Of a DNA stretch of 64,000 nt, positions 36,779 to 44,596 are shown one piece after another. The notes below the pieces were generated by a model. It ran no database searches. It saw only the letters and a program-made list of their open reading frames with translations, and was not told the origin of the DNA. The stretch is taken from contig NZ_JAUUTZ010000001.1 in assembly GCF_030678915.1 (NCBI RefSeq), positions 310,001 through 374,000 of the forward strand. The letters are read 5' to 3'. The position numbers and the translations under genes are program-made. The DNA comes from Paracoccus wurundjeri (GTDB lineage: Bacteria > Pseudomonadota > Alphaproteobacteria > Rhodobacterales > Rhodobacteraceae). Numbering within the stretch: position 1 is the first letter of the stretch; every line of letters begins with the position of its first letter.

Positions 36779-37575
36779 AAAGATATTCTGAACTCGTTTC
36801 CAAATTGGGTTATTCGACTGCTCGGAATATCTCCAATGAAAAGGTTGCATCTTTGTTCGAAAGTTACGAGGTGCCGCCGGGTTGGTATGGGTTTCCGCCT
36901 GCGCTTGTGCCAATTATAAGCGATGGGTCACTGCCAAGTTATATTGGTTTATGGAAACATTGGTTTGTCCAGAGAGAAGTAAGTTTTGTAACAATGAGTG
37001 TTTCAGATGATTATAGAATTTCAGAGATCGCACGGAATGAAGACCAGCTTTCTCAGATATTTGTTGCAAACCTCATTGTTCTTCAGGACGAAGTGACAGA
37101 AGATGCGACTTGGCTTGCAAAGCATTTGGGTGTAGAAAATATCGATGAAATAGATGGTGTTACAATGGCCTCCGGTGACGATCCAGAGGGTTTTTCAGCG
37201 CTAAGCTCCTTTAAAAGGAATGCGCCGCTTTCGTCATGCGATCCGGCTGATTACGATGGCGAGTTTCCTACGCCGGGTCGAATTGGAAGCAAGTATCAAT
37301 GCTATTTCGAATATGCAGAAGATTCGTTGGATGATTTGCCGGATGTTCCCGAGTGGGTTAATCCGAATACAGACAAGCCAAGGCTTTTTGATAAATTCCT
37401 GAATGAGTCTCGCCTTGATTATGCCTGGTTGACGCTGAACGGAACCGGGTGGCACTATGCAGAAGCAGCGGCGGCCTTGGATCGTTTAAGAAAATCAGTT
37501 CCAGCGGATGAGAATTTTCAGATGATGGCCGATATCTGGATATCTTTTGCGTCAGAATATGACGGTGGCTACTAA
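36775..37575 (+). CDS. Probable immunity protein of the Rhs toxin (unknown family)
   Basis: A 266-residue soluble protein, acidic, with no signal peptide or membrane segment. ATG 36775 overlaps the rhs stop as ATGA, the arrangement seen for T6SS toxin-immunity pairs. Aromatic-rich stretches such as GWYGFPPALVPII and YIGLWKHWFVQR are notable, but I do not recognise the family; SUKH-like folds share short patterns, without proof here. The gene is markedly AT-richer than its surroundings, like the toxin tip. Cytoplasmic localisation fits a nuclease toxin. Confidence 0.65.
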   Translation: MKRYSELVSKLGYSTARNISNEKVASLFESYEVPPGWYGFPPALVPIISDGSLPSYIGLWKHWFVQREVSFVTMSVSDDYRISEIARNEDQLSQIFVANLIVLQDEVTEDATWLAKHLGVENIDEIDGVTMASGDDPEGFSALSSFKRNAPLSSCDPADYDGEFPTPGRIGSKYQCYFEYAEDSLDDLPDVPEWVNPNTDKPRLFDKFLNESRLDYAWLTLNGTGWHYAEAAAALDRLRKSVPADENFQMMADIWISFASEYDGGY

Positions 37576-37757
37576 AGTTATACGGGCGTAATTTTTGAAT
37601 AATGATTATGCAGAAATTTCCGAGAATATCTTTCACATATGCCGTATGAAATTTATCTGTACTGAAAAATGCGACGATAAAATCATCGTATTTGATGTGA
37701 GGATGCCTTGACGCTTGGCAAAGCTTTTAAAGAACCCTCACATCATTCATGATGACT

Positions 37758-37776
37758 ATTAGTCTGCGCGACTAAT
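37758..37776. repeat. Perfect inverted repeat ATTAGTC-5-GACTAAT
   Basis: ATTAGTC (37758-37764) and GACTAAT (37770-37776) flank TGCGC. It lies in the AT-rich 224-base space between the immunity gene and DUF1150. No U-tract follows on either strand, so an operator is as likely as a terminator. The rest of the space (37576-37799) shows no gene. Confidence 0.5.
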
Positions 37777-37799
37777 GCGACCGACGTCAATGCAATCGT

Positions 37800-38027
37800 T
37801 TAATGTACGCTGACCGGTGTCAGTTCATTCTGCCGCGCGAGCATGAATGCCATTTTACGGTCGCGCACCAGTGCCAGCCGTTCGCCCTCGGCGTCGTGGA
37901 CGGCATAGAGATTGTCCACGTCGGAAAGCTGCTCCTGCAATTCCTGTGGCAGGGTGTTTGTTGCGACCTGCCGGATATATACCGTGTTTTCCGCGACGTT
38001 ATCGTGAAAGTCGAATTTGCTATCCAT
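37800..38027 (-). CDS. DUF1150 family protein
   Basis: A 75-residue small acidic protein: TVYIRQVATNTLPQELQEQL and LYAVHDAEGERLALVRDRKMAFMLARQNELTPVSVH match DUF1150, a short alphaproteobacterial family usually found next to Hsp20 genes. It is 10 bases downstream of hsp20 and probably cotranscribed with it. The function is not known; a stress role is inferred from the position. Confidence 0.87.
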   Translation of the reverse strand: MDSKFDFHDNVAENTVYIRQVATNTLPQELQEQLSDVDNLYAVHDAEGERLALVRDRKMAFMLARQNELTPVSVH

Positions 38028-38037
38028 GATGATCCCC

Positions 38038-38448
38038 TTATTTGCGGCTGATCGGAATGGTTTGATGAATCTGTTCGGGCTGAACCCGGCGCAGATCGAT
38101 ATGCAGCAGCCCGTTCTCGATCTCGGCCGAGATTACTTCGACCCCGTCTGCGAGAACAAAGCTTCGCTGAAAAGCCCTGGCGGCGATCCCGCGATGCAGA
38201 AAAACCCGTTGCTCATCGCTGTCGGTCATGCGCCCACGTATGACAAGCTGTCGGTCTTCGGTGGTGACACTCAGATCATCGTCGGAAAACCCGGCAACAG
38301 CCAGAGTGATGCGGAAACCGTCAGGGGCGGTATGCTCGATATTATAGGGCGGATAACCATCCGCGCCTTTTGCGGCGCGCTCCGCCATGCGCTCCAACTG
38401 GTCGAACCCCAGCAGATAGGGATGTGCCCCTAGCGAAATCTTGCTCAT
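38038..38448 (-). CDS. Hsp20 / small heat-shock protein
   Basis: A 136-residue alpha-crystallin-domain protein, close to IbpA in length. YPPYNIEHTAPDGFRITLAVAGFSDDDLSVTTE and FLHRGIAARAFQRSFVLADGVEV are the domain's typical blocks, and the C-terminal IPI motif (TIPISRK) is present. It prevents aggregation of unfolded proteins. ATG 38448 follows AAAGGGCTGAAG; longer readings to 38628 have no similarity and cross the predicted promoter. Confidence 0.93.
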   Translation of the reverse strand: MSKISLGAHPYLLGFDQLERMAERAAKGADGYPPYNIEHTAPDGFRITLAVAGFSDDDLSVTTEDRQLVIRGRMTDSDEQRVFLHRGIAARAFQRSFVLADGVEVISAEIENGLLHIDLRRVQPEQIHQTIPISRK

Positions 38449-38512
38449 CTTCAGCCCTTTATCGGCAAGCGACTGTGAAAGGCGGCCCCGTGGAGGCAAC
38501 CGCTCTGGAAAC

Positions 38513-38544
38513 AATATGTGAACGCGCAATGCCAGATGCAACCC
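38513..38544 (-). promoter_or_regulatory. Candidate promoter of hsp20
   Basis: Minus-strand TTGCAT (38542-38537) and CATATT (38518-38513) are 18 bases apart, about 65 bases before the hsp20 start. CACATATT also resembles the -10 of RpoH promoters. This and the ydcH promoter account for the 352-base space 38449-38800, which holds no gene. Confidence 0.4.
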
Positions 38545-38731
38545 CGGATTGCCGTCTGCGGAGATTCCGGCGGCCGGGCCTGACCATCTGGAACGCCCGT
38601 TACCGGCGGGGAAACCTGCAATGCGCAACGCATGGAAGGAATATCACATGACTTCGACGAACATGCGCATATTCTGATATCATGGTTTCCAGAGATCGGT
38701 AAAATTGGTCTGTTCTCCTGCCGCATTGCTA

Positions 38732-38760
38732 TTAACAGAACCTGAACAACCGGCTATAAT
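38732..38760 (+). promoter_or_regulatory. Strong sigma-70-type promoter of the ydcH-purEK operon
   Basis: TTAACA (38732-38737) and the exact consensus TATAAT (38755-38760) are 17 bases apart. A start near 38767 leaves a leader of about 34 bases to ydcH. This is the closest match to the housekeeping consensus in the window. Confidence 0.7.
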
Positions 38761-38800
38761 CGCCTCAACCAGCGTCATTGTTCAGTTCGGACATCGCCAG

Positions 38801-39034
38801 ATGAATATGCAAAACCATCCCGCAAGCCATGAGATGTCTCATGACGAGATTCTTCGTGCTGAACTGTCCGTTCTGCGCGCCGCTCATCGCGATCTGGATC
38901 AGGAGATCACGGCCCTGACCCAGCAGAAGCTGGCCTCGTCACTGACGCTTCAGCGGTTGAAAAAGAAGAAGCTGCTGCTCAAGGATCAGATCTCGCGGCT
39001 GGAAGATGAAGTGACCCCCGATATCATCGCCTGA
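38801..39034 (+). CDS. YdcH-family (DUF465) protein
   Basis: A 77-residue helical hairpin protein: LRAAHRDLDQEITALTQQ and LTLQRLKKKKLLLKDQISRLEDEVTPDIIA match DUF465 closely, including the invariant LKKxKLxLKD. Function is unknown. ATG 38801 is used because the longer frame reading runs through the promoter at 38732-38760; ATG 38834 is an alternative. purE follows after 72 bases on the same strand. Confidence 0.85.
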   Translation: MNMQNHPASHEMSHDEILRAELSVLRAAHRDLDQEITALTQQKLASSLTLQRLKKKKLLLKDQISRLEDEVTPDIIA

Positions 39035-39106
39035 TTGCGGGCGTCGCGCACAGGCGTTATCTGGGCGTGCGGCGACGCAGTATGATGCGAGACATAAGGG
39101 CAGGGC

Positions 39107-39592
39107 ATGGACAAACCGGTGGGAATCATCATGGGCAGCCAGTCGGACTGGCCGACCATGCGAGAGGCGGCGCAGATTCTGGAAGAATTGGGCATAGGTT
39201 ACGAAGCCCGGATCGTCAGTGCGCATCGGACACCGGACAGGCTGTGGGAATATGGAAAATCGGCTGTGTCGCGCGGGCTGAAAGTGATTATCGCGGGGGC
39301 CGGAGGGGCCGCCCATCTTCCCGGCATGATGGCATCGAAAACCCGTGTGCCGGTGATTGGCGTGCCTGTGCAGACGCGGGCATTGTCTGGTGTGGATTCG
39401 CTTTATTCGATCCTGCAGATGCCCAAGGGTTTTCCGGTGGCGACCATGGCGATCGGCGCGGCGGGGGCGGCAAATGCCGGGCTGATGGCGGCGGCGATCC
39501 TTGCCGTCAGCGATCCCGCATTGGCCGAACGGCTGGATCAGTGGCGCGAGGCCTTGTCGGCCTCGATCCCGCAGGAGCCCATGGATGAGTGA
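39107..39592 (+). CDS. purE: N5-carboxyaminoimidazole ribonucleotide mutase
   Basis: A 161-residue PurE class I enzyme: [24 protein letters not shown] and [13 protein letters not shown] form the active site. It moves the carboxyl group of N5-CAIR to give CAIR in purine synthesis. The stop overlaps the purK start region (purK ATG 39585), so the two subunits of the pathway step are coupled. Confidence 0.96.
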   Translation: MDKPVGIIMGSQSDWPTMREAAQILEELGIGYEARIVSAHRTPDRLWEYGKSAVSRGLKVIIAGAGGAAHLPGMMASKTRVPVIGVPVQTRALSGVDSLYSILQMPKGFPVATMAIGAAGAANAGLMAAAILAVSDPALAERLDQWREALSASIPQEPMDE

Positions 39593-40622
39593 GAACCGCG
39601 TTATCGGGATTCTGGGGGGCGGCCAGCTTGGCCGGATGCTGTCGGTTGCGGCAAGCCGGCTGGGCCTGCGTTGCCATATCTATGAACCGGACGCCGCGCC
39701 GGCGGGCGATGTCGCCTATCGTCTGACCAATGCGCCATACGAGGATCGCGCGGCGCTGCGCGCATTCGCGGAATCCGTCGATGTCATCACCTATGAATTC
39801 GAGAATGTGCCGACTTCGGCGCTTGACCTGCTGGAAAGTATTCGTCCGATCAGCCCGAACCGCCGGGCGCTGGCGGTATCTCAGGACCGGCTGGAAGAGA
39901 AGACATTCCTGAACGCGATCGGGTTGGCGACCGCGCCTTTCGCCGATGTGCCGGAAGAACGTGACCTGCCGGCTGCACTGACACAGATCGGGACGCCGTC
40001 GATCCTCAAGACCCGGCGGATGGGCTATGACGGCAAGGGGCAGGTCAGGATTACCGATCCGGCACAGGCCGAATGGACCGGTGCTCCGTCGGTGCTGGAA
40101 GGCTATGTGGAATTCAGTGCCGAGATCAGCGTGATCATCGCCCGTGCGGCGGATGGTCAGGTTGCCGCTTTCGATCCGGGACTGAATGTGCATCAGGGCG
40201 GCATCTTGCGCAGTACCACCGTGCCGTGCGGCCTTTCGGGGAAAATCACGACCGACGCGGTGCTGATCGCGGCGAAAATCGTCAATGAACTGGATTATGT
40301 CGGTGTGATGGGGGTCGAATTATTCGTTGCGCCGGAGGGGCTGATCGTGAACGAAATCGCGCCGCGCGTGCATAATTCCGGGCACTGGACACAGGCCGGC
40401 TGCGCCGTCGATCAGTTCGAGCAGCATATCCGTGCCGTCGTCGGCCTGCCCTTGGGCGATGGCAGGCGTCATGCCGATATCCAGATGGAAAATCTGATCG
40501 GCAATGACATCGACAGGCTGCCCGAATTGCTGGCAGAACCGGGGGTGCAGCTTCATCTTTACGGCAAGGGCGAGGCCCGGCCGGGGCGCAAGATGGGACA
40601 TCTGAACCGGATCCGTTCCTGA
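39585..40622 (+). CDS. purK: N5-carboxyaminoimidazole ribonucleotide synthase
   Basis: A 345-residue ATP-grasp enzyme making N5-CAIR from AIR, bicarbonate and [15 protein letters not shown] at the N-terminus, [11 protein letters not shown] and [15 protein letters not shown] are diagnostic. ATG 39585 lies inside the end of purE, 8 bases before the purE stop codon ends; a longer reading would overlap purE further without homology. Product of the purE-purK pair. Confidence 0.95.
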   Translation: MSENRVIGILGGGQLGRMLSVAASRLGLRCHIYEPDAAPAGDVAYRLTNAPYEDRAALRAFAESVDVITYEFENVPTSALDLLESIRPISPNRRALAVSQDRLEEKTFLNAIGLATAPFADVPEERDLPAALTQIGTPSILKTRRMGYDGKGQVRITDPAQAEWTGAPSVLEGYVEFSAEISVIIARAADGQVAAFDPGLNVHQGGILRSTTVPCGLSGKITTDAVLIAAKIVNELDYVGVMGVELFVAPEGLIVNEIAPRVHNSGHWTQAGCAVDQFEQHIRAVVGLPLGDGRRHADIQMENLIGNDIDRLPELLAEPGVQLHLYGKGEARPGRKMGHLNRIRS

Positions 40623-40747
40623 CGGTTCACGCCATTTCGCGGCAAGATTGAATCGCAATCATCCCATAAGAAAATCCTCTTTCCTTGGGCCTTCCGTTAT
40701 GGAAGGAATTGGAAAAAGACCCAGATACGGCAAGCGGGGACGGCGGG

Positions 40748-41620
40748 ATGGCGAAACCGGGAATGGATCGCGAGGCAAGACAGGGTCTGACCCTGATCGC
40801 GCCGCCTTTCCTCTATGCGCTTGCGATTCTTGCCGTGCCTGTCCTGACGATCCTCAGCTACAGTTTCCTGACGGATGGATATCTCGAGGTGATCGGTGAA
40901 TTCACCTTTGGAAATTACATCCAGGTCTGGAGCGATCCGATCGTGCGCGCGGTACTGCTTCGTTCGCTTTCGGTCTCCGCCGCCGTGACGGTCGTTACCG
41001 TTTTGCTTGCGTTCCCGGTCGCCTATTATCTCAGCTTCGTGGTCAGGCCCGAGCGGAAATCGATGTGGCTGTTCCTGATCACGATACCGTTCTGGACCAG
41101 CTATCTGATCCGGGTTTTTCTGTGGAAGGTTATTCTTGGCTATAATGGCGTCATCAACTCGTCGCTGACAGGGCTTGGCATCATCGACCAGCCATTGACC
41201 TTCATTCTGTACAACGTCAATTCGATGGTTCTGACGCTTGCCCATGCCTATGCGCCTTTCGCCATCCTTCCGATTTTCGTGGCACTGGAAAAGATCGACC
41301 GTTCGCTGCTTGAGGCAGGGCGGGATCTGGGCGAAAACCGGTTGATGACCTTCTGGCGGGTCACGCTGCCGCTGGCGATGCCGGGGGTGGTTGCCGCGGT
41401 GCTGATCGTCTTTATCCCGACCATCGGCGATTACGTGACGCCCGAACTGATCGGTGGCGGCAAGATCCCGATGATCGCCAATCTGATACAGGTGCAGATG
41501 CTTGCGCTGGATAACCGCCCGCTTGGTTCTGCGCTTGCGGTAACGGCGATGCTGGTCGTCGCCGTGGTCAGCCTGATCTTCCTGTGGCTCAATCGCCGCT
41601 TTCTGAGGGTGAAACAATGA
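40748..41620 (+). CDS. Polyamine-type ABC transporter permease (PotB-like)
   Basis: A 290-residue inner-membrane permease with six helices. The EAA loop is EAGRDLGENRLMTFWRVTLPLAMPG. The IGDYVTPELIGGGKIPMIANLI stretch is typical of spermidine/putrescine permeases. ATG 40748 has a GGGACGG site; the upstream in-frame start at 40685 adds a polar stretch without similarity. The stop overlaps the second permease gene (ATGA). No binding-protein gene is adjacent. Confidence 0.88.
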   Translation: MAKPGMDREARQGLTLIAPPFLYALAILAVPVLTILSYSFLTDGYLEVIGEFTFGNYIQVWSDPIVRAVLLRSLSVSAAVTVVTVLLAFPVAYYLSFVVRPERKSMWLFLITIPFWTSYLIRVFLWKVILGYNGVINSSLTGLGIIDQPLTFILYNVNSMVLTLAHAYAPFAILPIFVALEKIDRSLLEAGRDLGENRLMTFWRVTLPLAMPGVVAAVLIVFIPTIGDYVTPELIGGGKIPMIANLIQVQMLALDNRPLGSALAVTAMLVVAVVSLIFLWLNRRFLRVKQ

Positions 41621-42429
41621 GCGGTCGAAGCAATGGTCTGCGCGCCTATGCGCTGCTTTACCTGCTGTTCCTTTATGCGCCGATCCTGCTTTTGCCGCTT
41701 TTTGCGTTCAATTCGGGCACCATCATCGCTTTTCCGCTTCAGGGTTTCACCACCGACTGGTTCACCCAGATGTGGGGTAATCCGACGCTGCGCCGGGCGC
41801 TGAGCAATTCGCTGATCATTGCCGTGTCTGCGTCCGTCATGGCGACCTGCCTTGGAGTTTTCGCCGCCCGTGCCACGACCAGATTCACTTTTCCGGGCAA
41901 GGGCGGGATCATGGGGTTCATCATGCTGCCGATGGTCCTGCCCGAGATCATTGTCGCCATGTCGCTTCTGGTCGTGCTGCTTGGGCTGGGGATTGAATTG
42001 TCGATCCTGACGGTGATCCTGGGCCATACGCTGATCTGCATGCCCTATGGAATCGCCATCCTGTCGACGGCTTTTTCCAGTCTCGACAGGTCTTTGGAAG
42101 AGGCAGCTTATGATTTGGGTGAAACGAAATGGGGCGCGTTCCGCCTGATCACCCTGCCTCTGGTCATGCCGGGGATCATTTCGTCGTTACTGATCTCGTT
42201 CACCATTTCCCTGGACGAATTCATTATTGCCTTCTTCCTGGCCGGGACCGAGCCGACATTGCCCACCTATATTTTCAGCCAGCTTCGTTTCCCCAAGCAG
42301 ATCCCGTCGATCATGGCATTGGGAACCGTGCTGGTGGCGCTGTCGATCCTGCTTCTGGGGATTGGCGAATATTTCCGCCGCCGGGGTATCGCCCGGATGG
42401 GTGGCAAGAATGGTGGAGGTTTCCTGTGA
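41617..42429 (+). CDS. Polyamine-type ABC transporter permease (PotC-like)
   Basis: A 270-residue permease with six helices and the EAA loop EEAAYDLGETKWGAFRLITLPLVMPG, followed by SFTISLDEFIIAFFLAG, characteristic of PotC. It pairs with the upstream permease. Starts by ATGA overlap with it; its stop overlaps the GTG start of the ATPase gene. Confidence 0.88.
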   Translation: MSGRSNGLRAYALLYLLFLYAPILLLPLFAFNSGTIIAFPLQGFTTDWFTQMWGNPTLRRALSNSLIIAVSASVMATCLGVFAARATTRFTFPGKGGIMGFIMLPMVLPEIIVAMSLLVVLLGLGIELSILTVILGHTLICMPYGIAILSTAFSSLDRSLEEAAYDLGETKWGAFRLITLPLVMPGIISSLLISFTISLDEFIIAFFLAGTEPTLPTYIFSQLRFPKQIPSIMALGTVLVALSILLLGIGEYFRRRGIARMGGKNGGGFL

Positions 42430-43550
42430 TTGCATCCCGTGACCAACGACCCGAAACCGCAAGGCCGATGATCGAATGCAACGAGATTCAGAAATATTAC
42501 GGTGATTATCACGCTTTGCGCGGGATCGATCTGGTTATTCGCGAGGGCGAGTTCTTCTCGCTTCTCGGGCCATCGGGTTGCGGGAAGACGACGCTTCTGC
42601 GCACGATCGCCGGGTTCGAGGGTATTTCCTCGGGGGCTGTGCTGATCGACGGCAAGCATATGGAGAATGTGCCCGCGAATAGCCGGCCGACCAATATGGT
42701 CTTCCAGTCCTATGCCATATTCCCGCATCTGACCGTCGCCCAGAACGTGGCATTCGGCCTGCGCCGCGATCCGCGCGGCAAATCGGAAAAGGCGGCCCTG
42801 GTCGAGGAAGCACTGGCGATGGTGGGCCTTCGGGGTTACGGCGGTCGTGCCGCCCATGCTCTTTCCGGCGGGCAACGGCAACGTGTGGCTTTGGCGCGCG
42901 CATTGATCCTGAAGCCCAAGGTATTGCTGCTGGATGAGCCGCTGTCCGCGCTTGACCGCAAAATGCGCGAGCAGATGCAGGTGGAACTGATCAAGCTGCA
43001 ACGTCAGGTCGGGATCACCTTCGTGCTGGTGACACATGATCAGGAAGAGGCTTTGGTCATGTCGGATCGTATCGCGGTGATGTTCGATGGTGAAATCGCA
43101 CAGCTGGACGAACCAGAGACGCTTTACGCGCGGCCAAAGGATCGTCGGGTGGCGGATTTCATTGGCGTGATGAATTTTCTGCCGGCGCAAATTACCAGAG
43201 AAGCGGATGGGATCGTCAGCGTCGATGTGCCGGGGCTGGGGCCTGTCGAATTGCCGGAATCTCAGGTCAGCCGGGCGAATCCCGACGATAGCGGTCCGGT
43301 GCTGGGTTTCCGGCCCGAAACAATGACCTTGCTGACGCCGGGACAATCCAGCCAGCACGCGCGGGAAACTGATGTGGTGATCGACGAGGTCGTCTATTAC
43401 GGCGACATGACCTATTACGATCTGCGACTGGAGGGAACGCAACACACCGTCCGGATTTCGATGCGCAATGTCTTCGGTCGCGATGTCCAATCGGTCGGAA
43501 CCAAAGCACGCGTGGCGTGGTCGCCCGGATCGCTGGTGCTGTTTCGTTAA
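42426..43550 (+). CDS. Polyamine-type ABC transporter ATP-binding protein (PotA-like)
   Basis: A 374-residue ATPase. Walker A GPSGCGKTT, Q-loop FQSYAIFPH, signature LSGGQRQRVALARAL, Walker B VLLLDEPLSALD and H-loop VTHDQEEAL are intact, and the C-terminal TOBE-like regulatory domain begins at about 280. GTG 42426 is preceded by GGAGG at 7 bases and overlaps the permease stop; ATG 42468 is an alternative. With the two permeases this completes the membrane part of an importer, but no PotD-like gene is present nearby. Confidence 0.9.
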   Translation: MIASRDQRPETARPMIECNEIQKYYGDYHALRGIDLVIREGEFFSLLGPSGCGKTTLLRTIAGFEGISSGAVLIDGKHMENVPANSRPTNMVFQSYAIFPHLTVAQNVAFGLRRDPRGKSEKAALVEEALAMVGLRGYGGRAAHALSGGQRQRVALARALILKPKVLLLDEPLSALDRKMREQMQVELIKLQRQVGITFVLVTHDQEEALVMSDRIAVMFDGEIAQLDEPETLYARPKDRRVADFIGVMNFLPAQITREADGIVSVDVPGLGPVELPESQVSRANPDDSGPVLGFRPETMTLLTPGQSSQHARETDVVIDEVVYYGDMTYYDLRLEGTQHTVRISMRNVFGRDVQSVGTKARVAWSPGSLVLFR

Positions 43551-43624
43551 CTTAATGTCAAACAAAAGCATCTTACTCTGCCGACCGGTGTTATTCTTGG
43601 GCAGGTCATGGATTATCCGGGGTG

Positions 43625-44245
43625 ATGAACGCTTTGAATATCGATACGCTGAAACTCTCGCGCAAGCTGACGGCTGCAGGTCTGGAACCGGCGGCGGCAG
43701 AAGCGATTGCCGAGGTGATCAGGGATGTTGACACGGATGATCTGGCGACCCGGCAGGATCTTCAAACAACCGAACAGCGCCTGAAGCAGGATATCTTTGC
43801 GGTTCGGGGTGATCTTCAACAGGAAATGTCTGAACTGAGAAGTGGCCTGCTTCAGGACTTCTCCAGCTTTAAAATTGAGATGCAGCGGGACTTTTCAGTA
43901 TTTAGAAGTGAAATGCAGCAGGAGAACGCAGCGTTTAGGACCGAATTGCAGCGGGAAAACACGGCGTTTAGGACCGAAATGCAGCAGGAGAACGCGGCGT
44001 TTAGGACCGAATTGCAGCAAGAAAACGCGACATTTAGAAATGAGCTGCAGCAAGAAAATGCGGCATTTAGGAATGGATTGCGACAGGAAAGCTCGGCGTT
44101 AAGGAATGAACTGTATCAGGAGATCGCGGCGGTTCGCGCGGATATGCGGGATATGGAAAACCGGCTTGTCATTAAGATGGGCGGTATGATCGTCGGGTCG
44201 CTTGCCATATTGACCGCATTGATGCGAATGATGCCGCCGGGCTGA
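43625..44245 (+). CDS. Coiled-coil membrane-anchored protein with hendecad repeats (DUF1640-like)
   Basis: A 206-residue protein. An N-terminal part with an EAIAEVIRDVDTDDLATRQDL motif resembles DUF1640/CCDC90 proteins. Residues about 80-168 are 11-residue repeats of the form FRTELQQENAA, an uninterrupted hendecad coiled coil, and residues about 185-203 are a membrane helix. ATG 43625 was chosen over GTG 43622. The coiled coil projects from the membrane; the function is unknown. It lies after the ABC transporter, 74 bases away, without an obvious link. Confidence 0.7.
   Translation: MNALNIDTLKLSRKLTAAGLEPAAAEAIAEVIRDVDTDDLATRQDLQTTEQRLKQDIFAVRGDLQQEMSELRSGLLQDFSSFKIEMQRDFSVFRSEMQQENAAFRTELQRENTAFRTEMQQENAAFRTELQQENATFRNELQQENAAFRNGLRQESSALRNELYQEIAAVRADMRDMENRLVIKMGGMIVGSLAILTALMRMMPPG
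43865..44128 (+). repeat. Eight 33-bp coding repeats
   Basis: Units begin at 43865, 43898, 43931, 43964, 43997, 44030, 44063 and 44096, each 33 bp. The central units (43931-44029) are nearly identical (GCGTTTAGGACCGAATTGCA...), outer ones are diverged. They code the 11-residue hendecads. Near-identity of the middle units suggests recent expansion by slippage or unequal exchange. Confidence 0.9.
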
Positions 44246-44254
44246 CAGGACGGA

Positions 44255-44596
44255 TCATTCCCCGATGAGTTTTGCCTGAGTTTTTTTAGGCAAGCCTTTG
44301 AGTATAATCTCGTAACTCACCTTGATCCGGTGCTGCAATTCATCTTCGGGGCTCTCCAGGGGCAGCGCGACCCAACTGCGATGAAGATAACGTGCAGGTT
44401 TGGCCACGCCGGCGTCGATCAACATCTGTGCGGTCTCCGGACTGTCGGTCTTGACCGAAACGGCAGGGTCGACTGCGGCGGTAATCGCGAACATCTTGCC
44501 GCCGACCTTCCAGCAATCATGCCCTCCGCCCCAGGGATCGGAATGCTCGGCCCCCGGATATGCGGCACATATGCGATTGACTGCCTCGCGGCTCAT
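44255..44596 (-). CDS. MmcQ/YjbR-family protein
   Basis: A 113-residue protein of the MmcQ/YjbR family (CyaY-like fold, DNA-binding suggested for E. coli YjbR). WGGGHDCWKVGGKMFAI and RYLHRSWVAL are conserved. Its ATG is at the base before the P450 stop, so it is the last gene of a tight minus-strand unit. The role next to a P450 is unexplained. Confidence 0.85.
   Translation of the reverse strand: MSREAVNRICAAYPGAEHSDPWGGGHDCWKVGGKMFAITAAVDPAVSVKTDSPETAQMLIDAGVAKPARYLHRSWVALPLESPEDELQHRIKVSYEIILKGLPKKTQAKLIGE

Noticed and set aside
38705-38800. Upstream extension of the ydcH frame
   Set aside because: It crosses a near-consensus promoter (TTAACA-17-TATAAT), so translation must begin downstream of it.
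43865-44128. Regular 33-bp repeats as a possible CRISPR array
   Set aside because: The units are contiguous without spacers, stay in frame and code coiled-coil hendecads.
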